A stretch of DNA of 45,775 nucleotides from Marmoricola sp. (GTDB lineage: Bacteria; Actinomycetota; Actinomycetes; Propionibacteriales; Nocardioidaceae). The notes below the pieces were generated by a model, which had not been told where the DNA came from, searched no databases, and saw nothing but the letters and a program-made list of their open reading frames with translations. Numbering within the stretch: position 1 is the stretch's first letter; the number at the start of each line of letters is the position of its first letter. The translations under genes were made by a program, and so were the position numbers. Shown here piece after piece: positions 18,854 to 27,169 of this stretch. The DNA is taken from assembly GCF_025965085.1 (NCBI RefSeq), contig NZ_JAOPXP010000146.1, positions 1 to 45,775 of the forward strand, in the 5' to 3' direction.

Positions 18854-19429
18854 TCAGCCCGGCGTCTCAAAGAAGGGGTTCTCCAAGACCAGTCCCGAGA
18901 GCCAGATGCGCGGATGCGCCTTCATGGCATCGAAGACGATGCCGGCCCCGAGCTCGTCGATGTCGTAGAGGCACAGGATGGACGCACGGTGCCGGGCAGC
19001 GAAGTCGTTGAGGCGGACCTCGTAGCGATGCAAGTCATCGAGGGTTGGCGCCTGTTTCATCCACCAGGTCCCCTCCGCGCTCAGTCGCACGAAGTCGACC
19101 CCTTCGGTGTCGAGCGCAGCGGTGACCAGCTGCTCCCAGAACGTGATGACGTCCTCGGTGTCGAAGGGGTTTTCGGCAAAGACCGGCTCCGTGCGGACGA
19201 TCAGCTCTCCGGGTCCCTCGTCCGCGCTGAACGCACGCACCCGCCCAGAATCCTGGTCACTGATCGCCACGAAGCAGGTGTCACCGGCGCGCAGTCCCTC
19301 GGAGAGGTAAGGGCCCAGCAGCTCGTCGCGCTGGGTGCGCCCCCGGTACATGCAGCACAGGTGTGTTCCGGGAGCGAGATCGAGTGCCTGGGTGCTCACA
19401 TGCGATCGCCAACCATCTTCGACCTCCAC
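18854..19429 (-). CDS. Stand-alone MEDS (DcmR sensory) domain protein
   Basis: 191 residues holding one complete MEDS domain: PGTHLCCMYRGRTQRDELLGPYL, GLRAGDTCFVAI, a central segment with VRLSAEGTWWMKQAPTLDDL, then HRYEVRLNDFAARHRASILCLYD and MKAHPRIWLSGLVLENPFF. There is no DNA-binding domain. MEDS domains are named from methanogen and methylotroph regulators and are thought to bind small organic molecules. The frame opens with GTG at 19429; GTG at 19399 is an equally possible start (181 residues), as neither has a good ribosome site. It lies directly upstream of the PucR gene. Confidence 0.82.
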   Translation of the reverse strand: MEVEDGWRSHVSTQALDLAPGTHLCCMYRGRTQRDELLGPYLSEGLRAGDTCFVAISDQDSGRVRAFSADEGPGELIVRTEPVFAENPFDTEDVITFWEQLVTAALDTEGVDFVRLSAEGTWWMKQAPTLDDLHRYEVRLNDFAARHRASILCLYDIDELGAGIVFDAMKAHPRIWLSGLVLENPFFETPG

Positions 19430-19658
19430 ACCGGATCGGCAGCACCTTCACTGTCTCACCAGTCCGGAGCGATGGACAGGAACCCGGGGCCCCTCGTATG
19501 CGCAGCACTTCGCGTCGGAACCGGCTGTGCTCACGGACCAAGTCGACCCGCCCACTTGGGTTCCCTGTGCCCATGACTTCGGCCGGAGCGCCTGCCACTC
19601 TCTAGAGCCCGAAGACGTTCAATCCTTCAAGATCCCCCACGGCGAACTCGGAGACATC

Positions 19659-20414
19659 GTGACGCGTCATGACCCCGATCAGGTGCTGGCAGACACGGCC
19701 CGGTTTCCGACCACCGACTCCGAGCCCGACAGCGCCCTGGACGCCATCGCGCGCCTGGCGTTGACGTCCCTGCCGGGAATCGACCAGGTCGGAGTGGCGC
19801 TCGCCCGGTCCGGCGCGGCCATCGAGACCATCGCCGGCACCGGCTCCCTCGTGTGGGAGCTCGACCAGCTCCAGTGCTCGTCCCACGATGGTCCGAGCGT
19901 CACCGCCCTTGAGCAGACCGGGACCGTCGTACTCCAGCACGCCGCGCTCGAGCACAGGTGGCCCCGCTTCACCGGACCGGCAGCGGCGCGCGGGCTGCGT
20001 TCCCTGCTCGCGATCCGACTGGACGCCGGCCACAAGGCGACCGGGGTGATGACGATGTACAGCACATCCACCGACACCGTCGACGACCAGACCAGGCGAC
20101 TCGGACCTCTCTTCGCCACCCACTCCGCCCTCGCCGTGCGCCACGCGCGCACCGTCAGGGACCTCAACGCCGTGCTTGAGTCACGCCACGTCATCGGGCT
20201 CGCCTGCGGAATGCTGATGAAGGCCTACCAGATCGACCAGGACCGGGCCTTCGCCATCCTCACCCGCGTGTCCCAGGAGAAGAACACCAAGCTGCGCAAG
20301 GTCGCTCAGGACCTCGTGAACGCTGCGGAGGCGGAGGCCAACCCGGCCTCTCGCAGAGAGGTTCGCCCGCAGCGCGACCGAACCGGTGCGGGCCGCGCCG
20401 GAAGCCGCCGATGA
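19659..20414 (+). CDS. GAF-ANTAR domain regulator
   Basis: 251 residues. The GAF domain is at about 25-160 (ALTSLPGIDQVGVALA, HDGPSVTALEQTGTVVLQ, GLRSLLAIRLD, GVMTMYS). The ANTAR RNA-binding domain is at about 170-225 (SRHVIGLACGMLMKAYQIDQDRAF...VSQEKNTKLRKVAQDLV). ANTAR proteins bind twin hairpins in mRNA leaders and prevent termination. GTG at 19659 with GGAG just upstream is chosen; the open frame upstream has no ribosome site. A basic tail of about 25 residues follows ANTAR. I found no clear tandem ANTAR hairpin pair nearby, so the target is unknown. Confidence 0.88.
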   Translation: MTRHDPDQVLADTARFPTTDSEPDSALDAIARLALTSLPGIDQVGVALARSGAAIETIAGTGSLVWELDQLQCSSHDGPSVTALEQTGTVVLQHAALEHRWPRFTGPAAARGLRSLLAIRLDAGHKATGVMTMYSTSTDTVDDQTRRLGPLFATHSALAVRHARTVRDLNAVLESRHVIGLACGMLMKAYQIDQDRAFAILTRVSQEKNTKLRKVAQDLVNAAEAEANPASRREVRPQRDRTGAGRAGSRR

Positions 20415-20490
20415 AGCGGGGTGAATGCGTGTACGACGGAGGTTTTCGGGCATCGGCGTGAACGGAGAGCCGACCTGAGAGAAGAGTGCG

Positions 20491-21138
20491 GTGAACGACG
20501 AACACACGCAGTACACCAAGCGCTGGCGGAGCTTCTGGGGCGGCATCATCGCCCTGAGTGTGGCCGTCTCGGCCGCTGTGGTCGGTCCCGTCGTGCTGAT
20601 CACGACGGCTGCAGCCGGCGCAGCGGGGGCGGCGATCGTCGCCATGGTCCTCGACTGCGACCAGGACGAGTCGCTCGCGAACAGGCTGCGACGCCTGGGC
20701 AAGGCCACTGCGTGGGGCGCGGGAACGCTGGCTGCGCTCCTCGTCCTGGGGACGGTCTCCGGATCGCTGCCGCTGTGGGCTGTCGTGGCCGCCGTGCTGT
20801 CCAGTCCTCCGGCGGTGCAGGTCGCCCGCTTTGCGCAGGCGCGCGTGAGGGAACCGACCCGGTACCACGCAGGCCAGGTCGCCCCGGAGCGCACGACGCG
20901 CGACGTCCTCGTGCAGCTCAGCAGCGCCGAGCTGTGCCAGGCGTGGCAGTCCACCCATCGCCAGCTGCAGCTCGCAGCCTCGGTCGTGGAGGTCGGCGCC
21001 TACGCACGGCTGCGGCTGCTGCTGCTCGAGGAGCTGGAGTGCCGGCACCCGCAGGAGGTGGCGGCCTGGTTGGCCACGGGAGGAGACGCGGCGGAGGCGC
21101 TCGAGGGGTTCCTGCCGTCCGACCCGCGCAACAGCTGA
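20491..21138 (+). CDS. Small integral membrane protein of unknown function
   Basis: 215 residues, not recognised. The N-terminal half has hydrophobic stretches at about 17-52 (two Ala/Val-rich helices) and about 70-105 (ALLVLGTVSGSLPLWAVVAAVL). The C-terminal half is soluble, with VRDVLVQLSSAELCQAWQSTHRQL-type helices and DGDAAEALEGFLPSD-like acidic ending (seen as GGDAAEALEGFLPSD). The helical tail resembles short alpha-helical interaction domains. The start is a GTG with AGAAGAG upstream. It follows the GAF-ANTAR gene by 76 bases and may be co-transcribed. Confidence 0.72.
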   Translation: MNDEHTQYTKRWRSFWGGIIALSVAVSAAVVGPVVLITTAAAGAAGAAIVAMVLDCDQDESLANRLRRLGKATAWGAGTLAALLVLGTVSGSLPLWAVVAAVLSSPPAVQVARFAQARVREPTRYHAGQVAPERTTRDVLVQLSSAELCQAWQSTHRQLQLAASVVEVGAYARLRLLLLEELECRHPQEVAAWLATGGDAAEALEGFLPSDPRNS

Positions 21139-21181
21139 GTCTCCTTCGCGGCCACGAGGGTGTGCGTGGGCCCTGCGCGGT

Positions 21182-21226
21182 CGGGGTCACGCCCCGGGCT
21201 CGGACGACGGCGAGGCTGGCTCAGCC
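21182..21226. terminator. Two short hairpins between convergent genes
   Basis: CGGGG-TCACG-CCCCG at 21182-21196 and GGCTG-GCT-CAGCC at 21214-21226 lie between the stops of the membrane protein (rightward) and the metallo-hydrolase (leftward). Together they could end both transcripts. There are no T-runs, so this is moderate evidence only. Confidence 0.45.
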
Positions 21227-21271
21227 CGGTGTGCTACCGCCGCCCGCACGCCACCTGTGGCAGCCGCACGG

Positions 21272-22075
21272 TCACGTGGTCGAACCGTTCCCCGGCCGGT
21301 CGAGCGTCACGGTCTCGCCGCGCCGTACGGGGCGGAGCAGACCCCCGAAACCGGTGGCGACCGCGGCCTGCTGGAACTCGGACAGCGGCGAGCGGAAGAC
21401 CTTGTAGTCGTCGTAGTGCACCGGGATGGCCTGGACCGGCCGGATGCGACGCAGGAAGTCGACGCCCTGCTCGGCGTCCATCGTGACGGTGTGGAACAGC
21501 ACCCGCGTCCCGCCGAGGTGTACGACGGCCACGTCGATCCCGGGATGGCGTCGGGCGATCTCGTCGAGATGGTCGCCGGTCAGCGTGTCGCCGCTGAGGT
21601 AGACGCGCCGACGTACGACGCCATCCTGGCTGTGCTCCAGGAGGGTGCCCATCACGGGCGGCAGCAATCGTGCGAGGAGCCCACGCGCGTGCACCGCCGG
21701 CAGCGCGGTCAGCGTGAGGGTCTCCGTGCCATGAGCGATGGTCCTGGAGTCCCACGGCGAGAGGCCGTCTGCGTTGAATCCCCAGTCGGCGAGGGTTTCC
21801 GCTGCCTCAGGGGTGGTCAGGACCGGCTGGGTGCGGTCCAGCTTCGCACGCGCGACCCGGTCGAAGTGGTCGCCATGAAGGTGGGAGAGCACGACGGCGT
21901 CCAGCTCCGGAAGGTCCGATGGCTGCATGGCCGGTTCGGTGAGCCGACGGGACCACAGCCCCTTGCCGAGGTAGGCACGTTGGCCCCGGTGCAGGAAGTT
22001 GGGGTCCGTCAGGAGGGTGAAGGTGCCCAGCCGGAGCACGGTGGTGGCGGTTCCCACGAAGGTCAGCGTGTCCAT
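21272..22075 (-). CDS. MBL-fold metal-dependent hydrolase (UlaG-like)
   Basis: 267 residues of metallo-beta-lactamase fold. The N-terminus LTFVGTATTVLRLGTFTLLTDPNF is typical of the UlaG/lactonase-like group. Metal ligands appear in VVLSHLHGDHFDR (about 62-74), then ALPAVHARG, VYLSGDTLTG and the terminal AIPVHYDDYK. All expected His/Asp ligands are present. The substrate is unknown; lactones or phosphodiesters are family possibilities. ATG at 22075 matches the conserved N-terminus, although its closest good ribosome site (GAGGAG) instead serves a short upstream reading frame. A SigF-like promoter and a 27-base inverted repeat precede it. Confidence 0.9.
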   Translation of the reverse strand: MDTLTFVGTATTVLRLGTFTLLTDPNFLHRGQRAYLGKGLWSRRLTEPAMQPSDLPELDAVVLSHLHGDHFDRVARAKLDRTQPVLTTPEAAETLADWGFNADGLSPWDSRTIAHGTETLTLTALPAVHARGLLARLLPPVMGTLLEHSQDGVVRRRVYLSGDTLTGDHLDEIARRHPGIDVAVVHLGGTRVLFHTVTMDAEQGVDFLRRIRPVQAIPVHYDDYKVFRSPLSEFQQAAVATGFGGLLRPVRRGETVTLDRPGNGSTT

Positions 22076-22089
22076 GTGGGCAGTCCCAT
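22063..22089 (-). other. Eight-codon upstream reading frame overlapping hydrolase start
   Basis: ATG at 22089 opens MGLPTWTR followed by TGA. GAGGAG lies five bases upstream, a better site than that of the hydrolase itself. The stop falls ten bases past the hydrolase ATG. Ribosomes terminating here could restart at the hydrolase start, so this may be a translation-coupling leader. Whether it is translated is unknown. Confidence 0.35.
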
Positions 22090-22100
22090 GAGAGCTCCTC

Positions 22101-22127
22101 GGTAGTGGTCGTCACGCAACCACTACC
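22101..22127. promoter_or_regulatory. 27-base inverted repeat before the MBL hydrolase gene
   Basis: GGTAGTGGT, 9-base spacer, ACCACTACC: perfect 9-base arms. It lies next to the GAGGAG ribosome site and overlaps the -10 element of the SigF-like promoter. This position suits a repressor operator or an RNA hairpin that masks the ribosome site. Confidence 0.55.
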
Positions 22128-22147
22128 CACGGGGCCGCGAAAGACAC
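22123..22147 (-). promoter_or_regulatory. SigF/SigB-like promoter before MBL hydrolase gene
   Basis: On the minus strand: GTGT, 15 bases, GGGTAG. It differs from the SigB pattern GNNT-N14-16-GGGTA[C/T] only in the last base. The element lies 47 bases upstream of the start codon. Confidence 0.45.
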
Positions 22148-22309
22148 GCCGAGCTGGGCGTCGGGGCGACCGGCCGCGTCCACGTCCTGCCGGAAAGGTC
22201 CGACTCCTCGGCTGCCTCGTCTCGAGCAGCGGCGCCGCGACTGTGATCTGCGGAGCCATACGGTGACACCCTCGAGCCGCAGGTCGAGGTCAGGCGGATG
22301 GACGGGAGC

Positions 22310-23023
22310 TCAGCCGCCCAGTGATCCGACCGCACGCGCGACGACCAGCAGTGACACCACCAGCGCAGCGGTTGCCTCGATCCCCATCAGCACCTTGGCC
22401 CGGGTGGACAGGGGCATGGTGTCGGTGGGGCTGAACGCGCTGGAGTTCGTGAGGGACAGGTACAGGTAGTCCACGAAGATCGGGACCCAGCCGGAGGACG
22501 CGCTCGAGCTCCGGCTCACCTCGATCACGGCGTCGTCGTTCTCGTCCTGGGAGAAGCGCCAGTCCGCGACGGGCATCTCGTCGCGCCGCTTGCTCCGCCT
22601 GGAGACGGGACCACCGCGGTCCAGCTCCCAGAACAGCAGCCCGAAGCCGATCACGTTGGTGACCCAGATCTGCATCGCGGCGACCAGCAGGTTGCCGCCG
22701 CTCGAGTTCTTGCTCGAGAGCTCCGAGACGAGCAGTGCGAGGGAGACGAGGTTGGTCAGGATCACCACGACGGCGAGACCTATCGAGGCCCAGCGTGACC
22801 ACCGGGTCTCACGGGTGATCCGTCGCGGGTTGGTGATCAGGAGAGCGACGAGGAGGAGGACCTCGACAACCGGCGTGACCAGTCGTCCGGTGAACAGCAG
22901 CGCCGACGGCAGCAGGGCGTAGACGACGAGCGCGACCACGACGGCGATGGCTGGCGGCAGGCGGTTCTCACCCTCCGCCACGCGTCGCCGCGTGAGCTCC
23001 TCCGCCAGGTCGTCGGGCCCCAT
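22310..23023 (-). CDS. Polytopic membrane protein, possible DUF1345/ion-channel-like
   Basis: 237 residues with about five hydrophobic segments: AIAVVVALVVYALLPSALLF, VVEVLLLVALLI, a helix after WSRWASIG, one around AMQIWVTNVIGFGLLFW, and the C-terminal LMGIEATAALVVSLLVVARAV. The stretch VDYLYLSLTNSSAFSPTDTM before the last helix resembles the conserved end of DUF1345-type and ion-channel-like membrane proteins, where a re-entrant loop precedes the final helix. The function is unproven. ATG at 23023 is chosen; it lacks a clear ribosome site. The gene diverges from the SDR gene. Confidence 0.7.
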   Translation of the reverse strand: MGPDDLAEELTRRRVAEGENRLPPAIAVVVALVVYALLPSALLFTGRLVTPVVEVLLLVALLITNPRRITRETRWSRWASIGLAVVVILTNLVSLALLVSELSSKNSSGGNLLVAAMQIWVTNVIGFGLLFWELDRGGPVSRRSKRRDEMPVADWRFSQDENDDAVIEVSRSSSASSGWVPIFVDYLYLSLTNSSAFSPTDTMPLSTRAKVLMGIEATAALVVSLLVVARAVGSLGG

Positions 23024-23100
23024 GCCACAAGACAACCACGGCAGGGTCGTGACCGGGGTCGAGACGGGCCCATGCGGCGGCGTCGGATCGGGGGGCGGCC

Positions 23101-23106
23101 TAGGCT
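23101..23106 (+). promoter_or_regulatory. -10 element TAGGCT, probable leaderless start of SDR gene
   Basis: TAGGCT ends six bases before the SDR ATG. In actinobacteria a TANNNT box at this distance puts the transcript start on the start codon, giving a leaderless mRNA. No ribosome site is present, which agrees. Confidence 0.6.
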
Positions 23107-23112
23107 GACCGG

Positions 23113-23769
23113 ATGAGCAGCCCCGTGGTGTTGGTGGTCGGTGCGGGTCCCGGAGTCGGCGGTTCCGTGGCGCGGACCTTCGGGCGTGCCGGGTACGACG
23201 TCCAGCTCGTCGGGCTCCACGAGCCCGTCCTGGTGGAGCTGCAGCAGTCCCTGGACGGCGAGGGGATCGAGTCGACATGGCGGGCCGTCGACATCACCGA
23301 CGGCTCCGCGTTCGCTGCTGCCGTCACGGAGCTCGGCGAGGCGGCCGGGCGCATCGACGTGCTCCACTTCAACCCGAGCGCCTTTCGCCACAAGAGCCCT
23401 CTCGAGCTGACGCCGCAGGAGCTCGCGGCCGACGTCACCCTGGGGGTCGGGGCGCTGCTCACGGCGTTGCAGGCGGCGCGCCCCTTCCTGTCGGCCGGCG
23501 GACGGGTGACCGCCACGGGGAGCCTGGCCGCCGACAGGCCGTGGCACGAGGCCGCAAGCCTGGGCGTGCAGAAGGCCGGCCTGCGCAACCTGGTGCGCAG
23601 CATCGACGCGACGCTGGCGCCCGAGGGGATCAGGGCCGTGTCCGTGACGGTGCGCGGCACGCTGGCCCATGAGGGTGCGTTCACGCCGAGCCGGGTGGCG
23701 GCAGCGATCTTCGCGGCGGCCGCCCAGGACGAGGACAGCTGGCAGACCGAGATTCCCTACTCGGGATAG
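23113..23769 (+). CDS. Atypical short-chain dehydrogenase/reductase
   Basis: 218 residues with a Rossmann fold: VVLVVGAGPGVGGSVARTFG (TGxxxGxG-like), VDITDG, HFNPSAF. The catalytic Tyr of YxxxK is missing: the site reads SLGVQKAG, with Leu where Tyr should be, and the preceding catalytic Ser (TATGSLAADRP) is at most partly conserved. So it may be a non-catalytic nucleotide-binding sensor or use other residues. It is slightly short for a classical SDR (usually about 250). It begins with ATG after a leaderless-type promoter and ends one base before the convergent MFS stop. Confidence 0.85.
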   Translation: MSSPVVLVVGAGPGVGGSVARTFGRAGYDVQLVGLHEPVLVELQQSLDGEGIESTWRAVDITDGSAFAAAVTELGEAAGRIDVLHFNPSAFRHKSPLELTPQELAADVTLGVGALLTALQAARPFLSAGGRVTATGSLAADRPWHEAASLGVQKAGLRNLVRSIDATLAPEGIRAVSVTVRGTLAHEGAFTPSRVAAAIFAAAAQDEDSWQTEIPYSG

Positions 23770-23770
23770 G

Positions 23771-25246
23771 TCAGCGGGCGCCGGGGGCGTGCTGCTCGGT
23801 GAGTGCGGGACCGCCGGCCACGAGTCCGAGGCCGGCGTTGTCGGCGTCCTCGAGGGCGTCATGGGTCGGCTGGTCGTGGAGGTCGGGCAGTACGGCGGCC
23901 GCGGCGGCGGCGACCAGCATCCCGGCGGCGAGGATGGCGAAACCGATCGCGTAGCCGCTCTCCACGGGCACACCGCCGGGACCGACCCGAGCCGTGACCA
24001 CGCCGGCCATGACGGCAGACCCGATGGAGCCGCCGATCGTGCGGATGTTGGCGTTCATGCCGCTCGCGACACCGGTCTGCTCGGCCGGGACGGACGCGAT
24101 CACCACGCCCGCGAGGCTGGAGAACACCAGTCCCGAACCGATGCCCTGGAGGGTGGTGGCCGCATAGAGCTGCCACGTGGCGTCGTGCCAGAGCGCGATG
24201 GAGGCGAATGCTGCGGCACTGAACAGGCTCCCCGACGCGATCACGATCCGCGTCCCCAACGCCCGCACCAGCCGGGCCGTCGCGAAGCCCATCAGGAAGC
24301 TCGCGACCGCGGACGGCAGCAGCAGCCAGCCGGACTCGGCGATCGTGGCGCCGAAGCCGTAGCCGGCCGCCGGCGGCGTCTGCAGGAACTGGGGCAGGAA
24401 CCCGAACGAGGCGAACATGCCGAAGCCCACGAACCCGGCCACGACGTTGGTGGTCCAGACGCCGCGGCGACGCATCATCCGCATGTCGATGAGCGGCACG
24501 GTTGCGTGGCTCTCGACCTTCACCCAGGCCACGCACAGGACGAGGGTGGCGGCCAGCAGGCCGAGCACCCGGCCCGAGGTCCAGCCCCAGCTGTTGCCCT
24601 GACTCAGTCCCAGGAGCAGCGTCACCAGCCAGGACGAGAGCAGCACGGCGGGGATGACCGGGATGCGGCCCGGCGTACGCACGGGGGACTCCGGCACCAG
24701 GAACACACCACCCAGACCAGCGGCCGCGGTGGCGAACATCGGCAGCCAGAACAACCAGTGGTAGTTCAGCAGGTCCACGATCGGGCCGGCCACCACGATG
24801 CCGATGCCGAACCCGACGGCGGCCAGGGAGGCGATCACGCTCAACGCGCCGTTGACCTTCTCGCGAGGGAACTCGTCACGGATGATGCCGAACGACAGCG
24901 GGAGCACACCGCCACCGGCACCCTGCACGATCCGCGCGAGGATCAGCCACGCGATGTTCTGCGACAGCGCCGCCAGCAGCGACCCGATCGACAGGGCGGC
25001 CAGGGTGACCACGAGGATCCGCTTCTTGCCCAGCACGTCACCGAGGCGACCCAGGAGCGGCGTGCAGATGGAGGCGGAGAGCAGGTACGCCGTGAGCACC
25101 CAGGTGATCGTGCTCTGGTCGGTCCTGAAGGCGGTCTGGAGCTCGGCGAGCACCGGGACCACGAGGGACTGCAGCAGCGCGAACGACGCGACGGCGATCG
25201 TCAGCACCGCGAACGTGATGCGGTGGCTCGAGCGGGCATGCGGCAC
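23771..25246 (-). CDS. MFS multidrug exporter, DHA2-like (14-TM)
   Basis: About 491 residues with some 14 hydrophobic helices. The family signatures are ILVVTLAALSIGSLLAALSQ preceded by LGRLGDVLGKKR (motif A), RIVQGAGGGVLPLSFGIIRDEFP (motif B/C region), and the second-half GTRIVIASGSLFSAAAFASI. DHA2 proteins pump drugs or metabolites out using the proton gradient. GTG at 25246 has GAGGAAG nine bases upstream; TTG at 25285, five bases after the BTAD stop, is an alternative (504 residues). It is last of a DUF4242-BTAD-MFS set and is probably controlled by the BTAD protein. Confidence 0.9.
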   Translation of the reverse strand: MPHARSSHRITFAVLTIAVASFALLQSLVVPVLAELQTAFRTDQSTITWVLTAYLLSASICTPLLGRLGDVLGKKRILVVTLAALSIGSLLAALSQNIAWLILARIVQGAGGGVLPLSFGIIRDEFPREKVNGALSVIASLAAVGFGIGIVVAGPIVDLLNYHWLFWLPMFATAAAGLGGVFLVPESPVRTPGRIPVIPAVLLSSWLVTLLLGLSQGNSWGWTSGRVLGLLAATLVLCVAWVKVESHATVPLIDMRMMRRRGVWTTNVVAGFVGFGMFASFGFLPQFLQTPPAAGYGFGATIAESGWLLLPSAVASFLMGFATARLVRALGTRIVIASGSLFSAAAFASIALWHDATWQLYAATTLQGIGSGLVFSSLAGVVIASVPAEQTGVASGMNANIRTIGGSIGSAVMAGVVTARVGPGGVPVESGYAIGFAILAAGMLVAAAAAAVLPDLHDQPTHDALEDADNAGLGLVAGGPALTEQHAPGAR

Positions 25247-25290
25247 GGCGGAGGGCTTCCTCGGGATGTTGGTTGCGGGATGCAAGTTTC

Positions 25291-27123
25291 TCAGGCCGAA
25301 GAGTACGGGGTCCGCCGGGCCCAGCCGGCGAGCTCCGCCACGAGCTTGTCCACGACCGGGTTGTCGACGTCTGCGGCCATGAGGCGGGCTGCCTCGGCGT
25401 CACTCGGACTGCCCAGGGCGGCACCGTGGACGAGTGACCGGACGGTCAGCTCCCGCATCCCGGTCCGAGAGGCGAGCAGGCGCAGCTCGGCCACCCACCG
25501 GTGGGTGTCGGGGTGTCCGTGCTCTCGGCCCAGGGTGCACTGGGCGTCCAGGATGTAGGCGTCGAGCCAGACGTAGGGGTCGGCCAGCCGGTCGGTGCGC
25601 AGCCGCGCATCGGCCAACATCTCGAAGGCTTGCGGGAACGCACCGTCCGTGGCCGACACCAGGGCGAGCGCCCGCGCGGACATGCCTTCCCAGCAGGGAT
25701 CGCCCAGCTGGCAGGCGCGCGCGAAGGACTGCTCCAGCAGGCGCCTGGCAGCGACGACGTTCCCGCGCACGAGCTCGACCTCACCCCGGATCGCCTGCGG
25801 CCACGGCATGAAGGACAGCCAGTGGTCCTTCTCGCACAGCTCCAGCGCGGCGTCGAGGTGGTCGACGGCGCGGTCGAGGTCGTGGCGCAGCAGATGGGCA
25901 CGCCCCAGCATGGCCATCGCGTAGGCCCCACGTCGCTGGTCGCCTGTCGCCCGCGCCAGCCCGGCCGCCTCGTCCAGCAGCGCAAAGGCCGTCCGGTACC
26001 TGCCGCGGTCGCTCTCGGCACCCCCCAGGTAGCTGAGGGCCTTGGCGCTGGTCTGGGGCGCGTCGCCGGAGAACTCCAGCGCCTGCTCCAGCCAGACCTG
26101 CGCACGGTCGTAGCGTCCCCGGAGGAAGTCGACGTAGCCGAGCTCGGCCCTCGCCTCGGCCACCGCCACGCGGTCGCCCTGCGCCAGGGCGATGTCGCCG
26201 ACCGCCTGCAGCGCTGCCATGCCCTCCTCGTCCAGACCGCGGACCGCATGGATGAGGGTCTCGGCCAGCACCAGCCGGGAGCCGACGCGCAGGCTCGTGT
26301 CGCCTGCGCGGTCCGCCATGCGAACGGCGTCGCGCAGCGAGTCCGCGCCGATCTCGATCGCGCCGGCCGACACTGCCGCGCGACCCGCCTCGAGGGCGGC
26401 CTCCACCGAGGCGACGTCGGTGGGCAGGTCGGGGTCGGTGCGTTCCTCACGCAGCGCAGCGTGTACGACGGGCCCGGGCAGGACCCCGAGCTCGCGCTGC
26501 AGCAGCTCGGTGCAGGTCATCAGCTGGTGCTGGGCCGCTGCGTTGTCGCCCGCCAGGCGGTAGAGCCGGATCAGGAGGGCGTGGTGGTTCTCCTCCAGCG
26601 GCGTCATCGCGACCAGGCGTACGGCGTACTGGATCGCCTCGTCGAGGAAGTCGCGCGCCAGCGACGCCAGGGCTGCCTCGTGCAGGATCTCCTCCGTGGC
26701 CGCCGCCGCCCGATGCTGCTCGGCCAGCAACCACGACTCGAAGGCCGACGCGCCCGGAACCCGCAGCCCCTCGAGCAGTGCCGAGCCGAGACGGGGCAGG
26801 TCGATCGCATCCGCCCACGAACCGCCCTCGATGATCGAGACGTCGGCCGCCGTGGTCCGGGGCAGCCGGAGAACCACTGGGTCGCCCTCGACCTCGGCCT
26901 CGCCGTCCAGGGCCCGACGAATCTCGGCAAGGCTCCCGCGCAGCGCGGTGAGCGGGTCCTCGGCCTCACTGAACAGCAGCTCCGCCAGGTGGAGCCGGGA
27001 CTGGGGCCGTTCGTTCAGCAGCAGGTAGGCCAGCAGTGCCCAGCTCGTGCGGCTGCGGATCCGATACGTCCCGGACGTCCCCTCGATGTGGGGACGTCCG
27101 AGGAGATGGATCGTCGTACTCAT
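25291..27123 (-). CDS. BTAD-domain (SARP-like) transcriptional regulator with TPR-like repeats
   Basis: About 610 residues. The N-terminal winged helix is at 5-95 (IHLLGRPHIEGTSGTYRIRS, LLAYLLLNERPQSRLHLAELLF) and the bacterial transcriptional activation domain at about 100-235 (EGLRVPGASAFESWLLAEQ, MTPLEENHHALLIRLYRLAGD, LQRELGVLPGP). About 370 residues of TPR-like helices follow (GRYDRAQVWLEQALEFSGD; HDLDRAVDHLDAALELCEKD). There is no NB-ARC ATPase, unlike AfsR. It starts at ATG 27123. It lies upstream of the MFS exporter with a five- to 45-base gap depending on the exporter start, so it probably activates export. Confidence 0.9.
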   Translation of the reverse strand: MSTTIHLLGRPHIEGTSGTYRIRSRTSWALLAYLLLNERPQSRLHLAELLFSEAEDPLTALRGSLAEIRRALDGEAEVEGDPVVLRLPRTTAADVSIIEGGSWADAIDLPRLGSALLEGLRVPGASAFESWLLAEQHRAAAATEEILHEAALASLARDFLDEAIQYAVRLVAMTPLEENHHALLIRLYRLAGDNAAAQHQLMTCTELLQRELGVLPGPVVHAALREERTDPDLPTDVASVEAALEAGRAAVSAGAIEIGADSLRDAVRMADRAGDTSLRVGSRLVLAETLIHAVRGLDEEGMAALQAVGDIALAQGDRVAVAEARAELGYVDFLRGRYDRAQVWLEQALEFSGDAPQTSAKALSYLGGAESDRGRYRTAFALLDEAAGLARATGDQRRGAYAMAMLGRAHLLRHDLDRAVDHLDAALELCEKDHWLSFMPWPQAIRGEVELVRGNVVAARRLLEQSFARACQLGDPCWEGMSARALALVSATDGAFPQAFEMLADARLRTDRLADPYVWLDAYILDAQCTLGREHGHPDTHRWVAELRLLASRTGMRELTVRSLVHGAALGSPSDAEAARLMAADVDNPVVDKLVAELAGWARRTPYSSA

Positions 27124-27169
27124 CACCGCCAGAGTCTCACGTCGCCGGCGGACGCGAGCCCGTCAAGGC

